Shown one piece after another: positions 5,477-7,043 of a stretch of DNA of 7,043 nt. Position 1 is the first letter of the stretch, and each line of letters opens with the position of its first letter. Origin of the DNA: Methyloprofundus sp. (GTDB lineage Bacteria > Pseudomonadota > Gammaproteobacteria > Methylococcales > Methylomonadaceae). A program made the translations under genes and the position numbers. Below the pieces are notes generated by a model. That model searched no databases, was not told the origin of the DNA, and saw nothing but the letters and a program-made list of their open reading frames with translations. The DNA is taken from assembly GCA_030619185.1 (NCBI GenBank), contig JAUXBW010000119.1, positions 1 to 7,043 on the forward strand, in the 5' to 3' direction.

Positions 5477-6982
5477 TTATTCCTTTTTAGCTTGCTGATT
5501 ACGCTGTGCATAAAAATTAACTGCCCCTGGATGTAGTGGTACAGCAATTCCCAGGCGCATGGTTTTATCAGAGATAAAACCCGCACGATAGTATTTTTTT
5601 GCTAATTCATTTTTACTGTCCAGCAGCATTTCCAGCACTTTCTCTACAGCTTCATCGGCTACCTGCCTATGGGTGATTAACAGCGCAGTCAAACCCAGCG
5701 TGCTAAATGACTCACTCTGCCCGGGATAAGTCCGCTTCGGTACAGTTAATGGATAATAAGCAAATTGTTGCGTGGACAAACTGTTGACCAAATCACGCTC
5801 TAGTGATAAAAACCTGATATCACTACGACGACTGGCAAGTTCTTGTAGCGCGACTGCCGGCACTGCCTCGGTAACAAATATCACATCAACCTCTCCCGCC
5901 TCAAGTGCGGCGATGGATTCGACGACTCCAAATTCGAATATTTCTGGAAACTGCGTCGGCGATAAGCCAGCAGCCCGAGCGATACGAATCACATTAAAAC
6001 GACTACCAGACCCTGGAGTTCCTACTGCAATTCTTTTATCAACTATATCTTTGAGGGTATGAATACCGCTATCCTGCAAGACCACGATATGCACAGCTTC
6101 TGGCCATAAACTTGCCATGGAACGCAAATTAGAATTAGGAAGTTGTTGTAACTCCATCCAGCCTTTATACAGCGTTTCTGCCACATCACTTTGAATCAGT
6201 GCAAAGTCCAGCAGGCGATTTTGCACCCGATAGGTATTTTCTATACTTCCTTCAGAAGCAGCATTATGCATGGCGAGTCCATGTAGGCTGGAGTAATTGC
6301 TAAATAGCTGACCAAATTCATGATAGGTACCTAACGCCTGCCCTGAACCAAAAATTAATGCGCCTTTCTGCCGGGCAAATCTCAGGTCGAGTCGCTCAAC
6401 AGCGACCGACAACTCTTTGATAATGTTCGCCTCGCGGGTATTAGGCTGGGTATTCGTTTCACGTTGCAGCAAGGCACGTATATTTTTTAAGACTTTCCCC
6501 GGGCTTTGTCCCTCAAGCGTCTGTGGTTTGGAACTTTCACTGACCAGCGGATTACCATCCGCGATCACATGCCACTCGCCACTTTCCTCAGCATAGGCCA
6601 AACGCCCAAAGAGCTTGAGTAAATCCCCCTGATGATTACTATTAGGTTTTAAACCGCTTATTCCTTCTTTTGTCGATCCTGTCACATGCGCCAGTGAGCC
6701 GAGATTCAAGCCTTTCCAGGAAGTCAGACTATAGTCACGTTGGAATTCTAATTCGGCATCATAATAAACCAGCACACCGGATATTCCCAGCTCCAGATTA
6801 CGAAACGGCGCAGAACCTGCACGCTTGAAACTGTGTATTTTGAATAAACCTGTAGAAAACTCATTATCCAGGCGCGTTTGTAATTCCTGTTGCAAAATAT
6901 CCACGTCAGGACCGCGATTACAAGCATGCAGCAAGAGACAAAGCACTATGAAAGCAAGCTTAAGTGAGAATAATCTATTCAT
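5477..6982 (-). CDS. TAXI-family TRAP transporter solute-binding lipoprotein with N-terminal extension
   Basis: TAXI proteins are periplasmic binding components that deliver solutes to fused TRAP permeases. This one is 501 residues and begins with a lipoprotein signal: hydrophobic stretch 8-18 and lipobox LLHAC with Cys21, so it should be membrane-tethered. Residues 22-190 are an extra region without a recognised domain, containing VLVYYDAELEF and a repeated GD/GR pattern (HQGDLLKLFGRLAY). The TAXI domain occupies about 205-490: FGSGQALGTYHEFGQ (211-225), WPEAVHIVVLQDSGIHTLKD (293-312), RIAVGTPGSGSRFN (317-330), EAGEVDVIFVTEAVPA (361-376) and the terminal VPLHPGAVNFYA. No strong ribosome site precedes the ATG, but the signal peptide fixes the start well. 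No permease is present in the window. Family call is firm; ligand is unknown. Confidence 0.9.
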   Translation of the reverse strand: MNRLFSLKLAFIVLCLLLHACNRGPDVDILQQELQTRLDNEFSTGLFKIHSFKRAGSAPFRNLELGISGVLVYYDAELEFQRDYSLTSWKGLNLGSLAHVTGSTKEGISGLKPNSNHQGDLLKLFGRLAYAEESGEWHVIADGNPLVSESSKPQTLEGQSPGKVLKNIRALLQRETNTQPNTREANIIKELSVAVERLDLRFARQKGALIFGSGQALGTYHEFGQLFSNYSSLHGLAMHNAASEGSIENTYRVQNRLLDFALIQSDVAETLYKGWMELQQLPNSNLRSMASLWPEAVHIVVLQDSGIHTLKDIVDKRIAVGTPGSGSRFNVIRIARAAGLSPTQFPEIFEFGVVESIAALEAGEVDVIFVTEAVPAVALQELASRRSDIRFLSLERDLVNSLSTQQFAYYPLTVPKRTYPGQSESFSTLGLTALLITHRQVADEAVEKVLEMLLDSKNELAKKYYRAGFISDKTMRLGIAVPLHPGAVNFYAQRNQQAKKE

Positions 6983-7043
6983 CAGTAGAGTTAAAATCCG
7001 AATAAAGGCAAAGCCAGATACGTCTGTATAACCAGCGCATTGA

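Overview
The window looks like chromosomal DNA of a gammaproteobacterium. The rsmA and panD products resemble the enterobacterial proteins closely, the DNA is moderately AT-rich, and CCCCTCC/GGAGGGG intergenic repeats are present. A methylotroph or sulfur oxidiser relative is possible, but that is a guess and no marker gene fixes the genus. The content is mostly housekeeping and accessory metabolism. I see no phage genes, CRISPR array, transposase, rRNA or tRNA, and no convincing new defence or biosynthetic system.

Layout: bases 2-391 hold the last 129 codons of rsmA (16S rRNA dimethyladenosine transferase). Two tightly linked genes on the same strand follow: a hydroxypyruvate isomerase-like TIM-barrel protein (452-1228) and a lipoprotein with an alpha/beta-hydrolase-type Ser-Asp-His arrangement (1228-2493). 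They overlap in TAATG, so they are probably translationally coupled. A weak terminator ends this block. Next is a non-coding element of about 105 bp with perfect 11-12 bp terminal inverted repeats and a flanking 6-8 bp direct repeat. It looks like a MITE inserted just beyond the 3' end of panD (aspartate decarboxylase, minus strand, 2703-3083), which has its own plausible promoter.

The middle (3084-4463) is sparse. It holds a decayed fragment of a YcnI-like DUF1775 gene (about 3355-3657, plus), a strong symmetrical terminator, a second terminator facing the other way, and a small secreted helical protein resembling the SmbP metal-binding family (3810-4160, minus). The SmbP-like protein is built from two copies of a helical hairpin. 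Both families have been linked to copper, so this may be the remains of a small metal-handling locus.

The right part has two convergent genes: a class I SAM-dependent methyltransferase of the RlmI/RlmK-like family (4464-5378, plus) and a 501-residue TAXI-type TRAP solute-binding lipoprotein (5477-6982, minus) with an N-terminal region of about 180 residues ahead of the TAXI domain. No TRAP permease gene lies in the window; it could lie beyond the right edge, where the minus strand is open in several frames.
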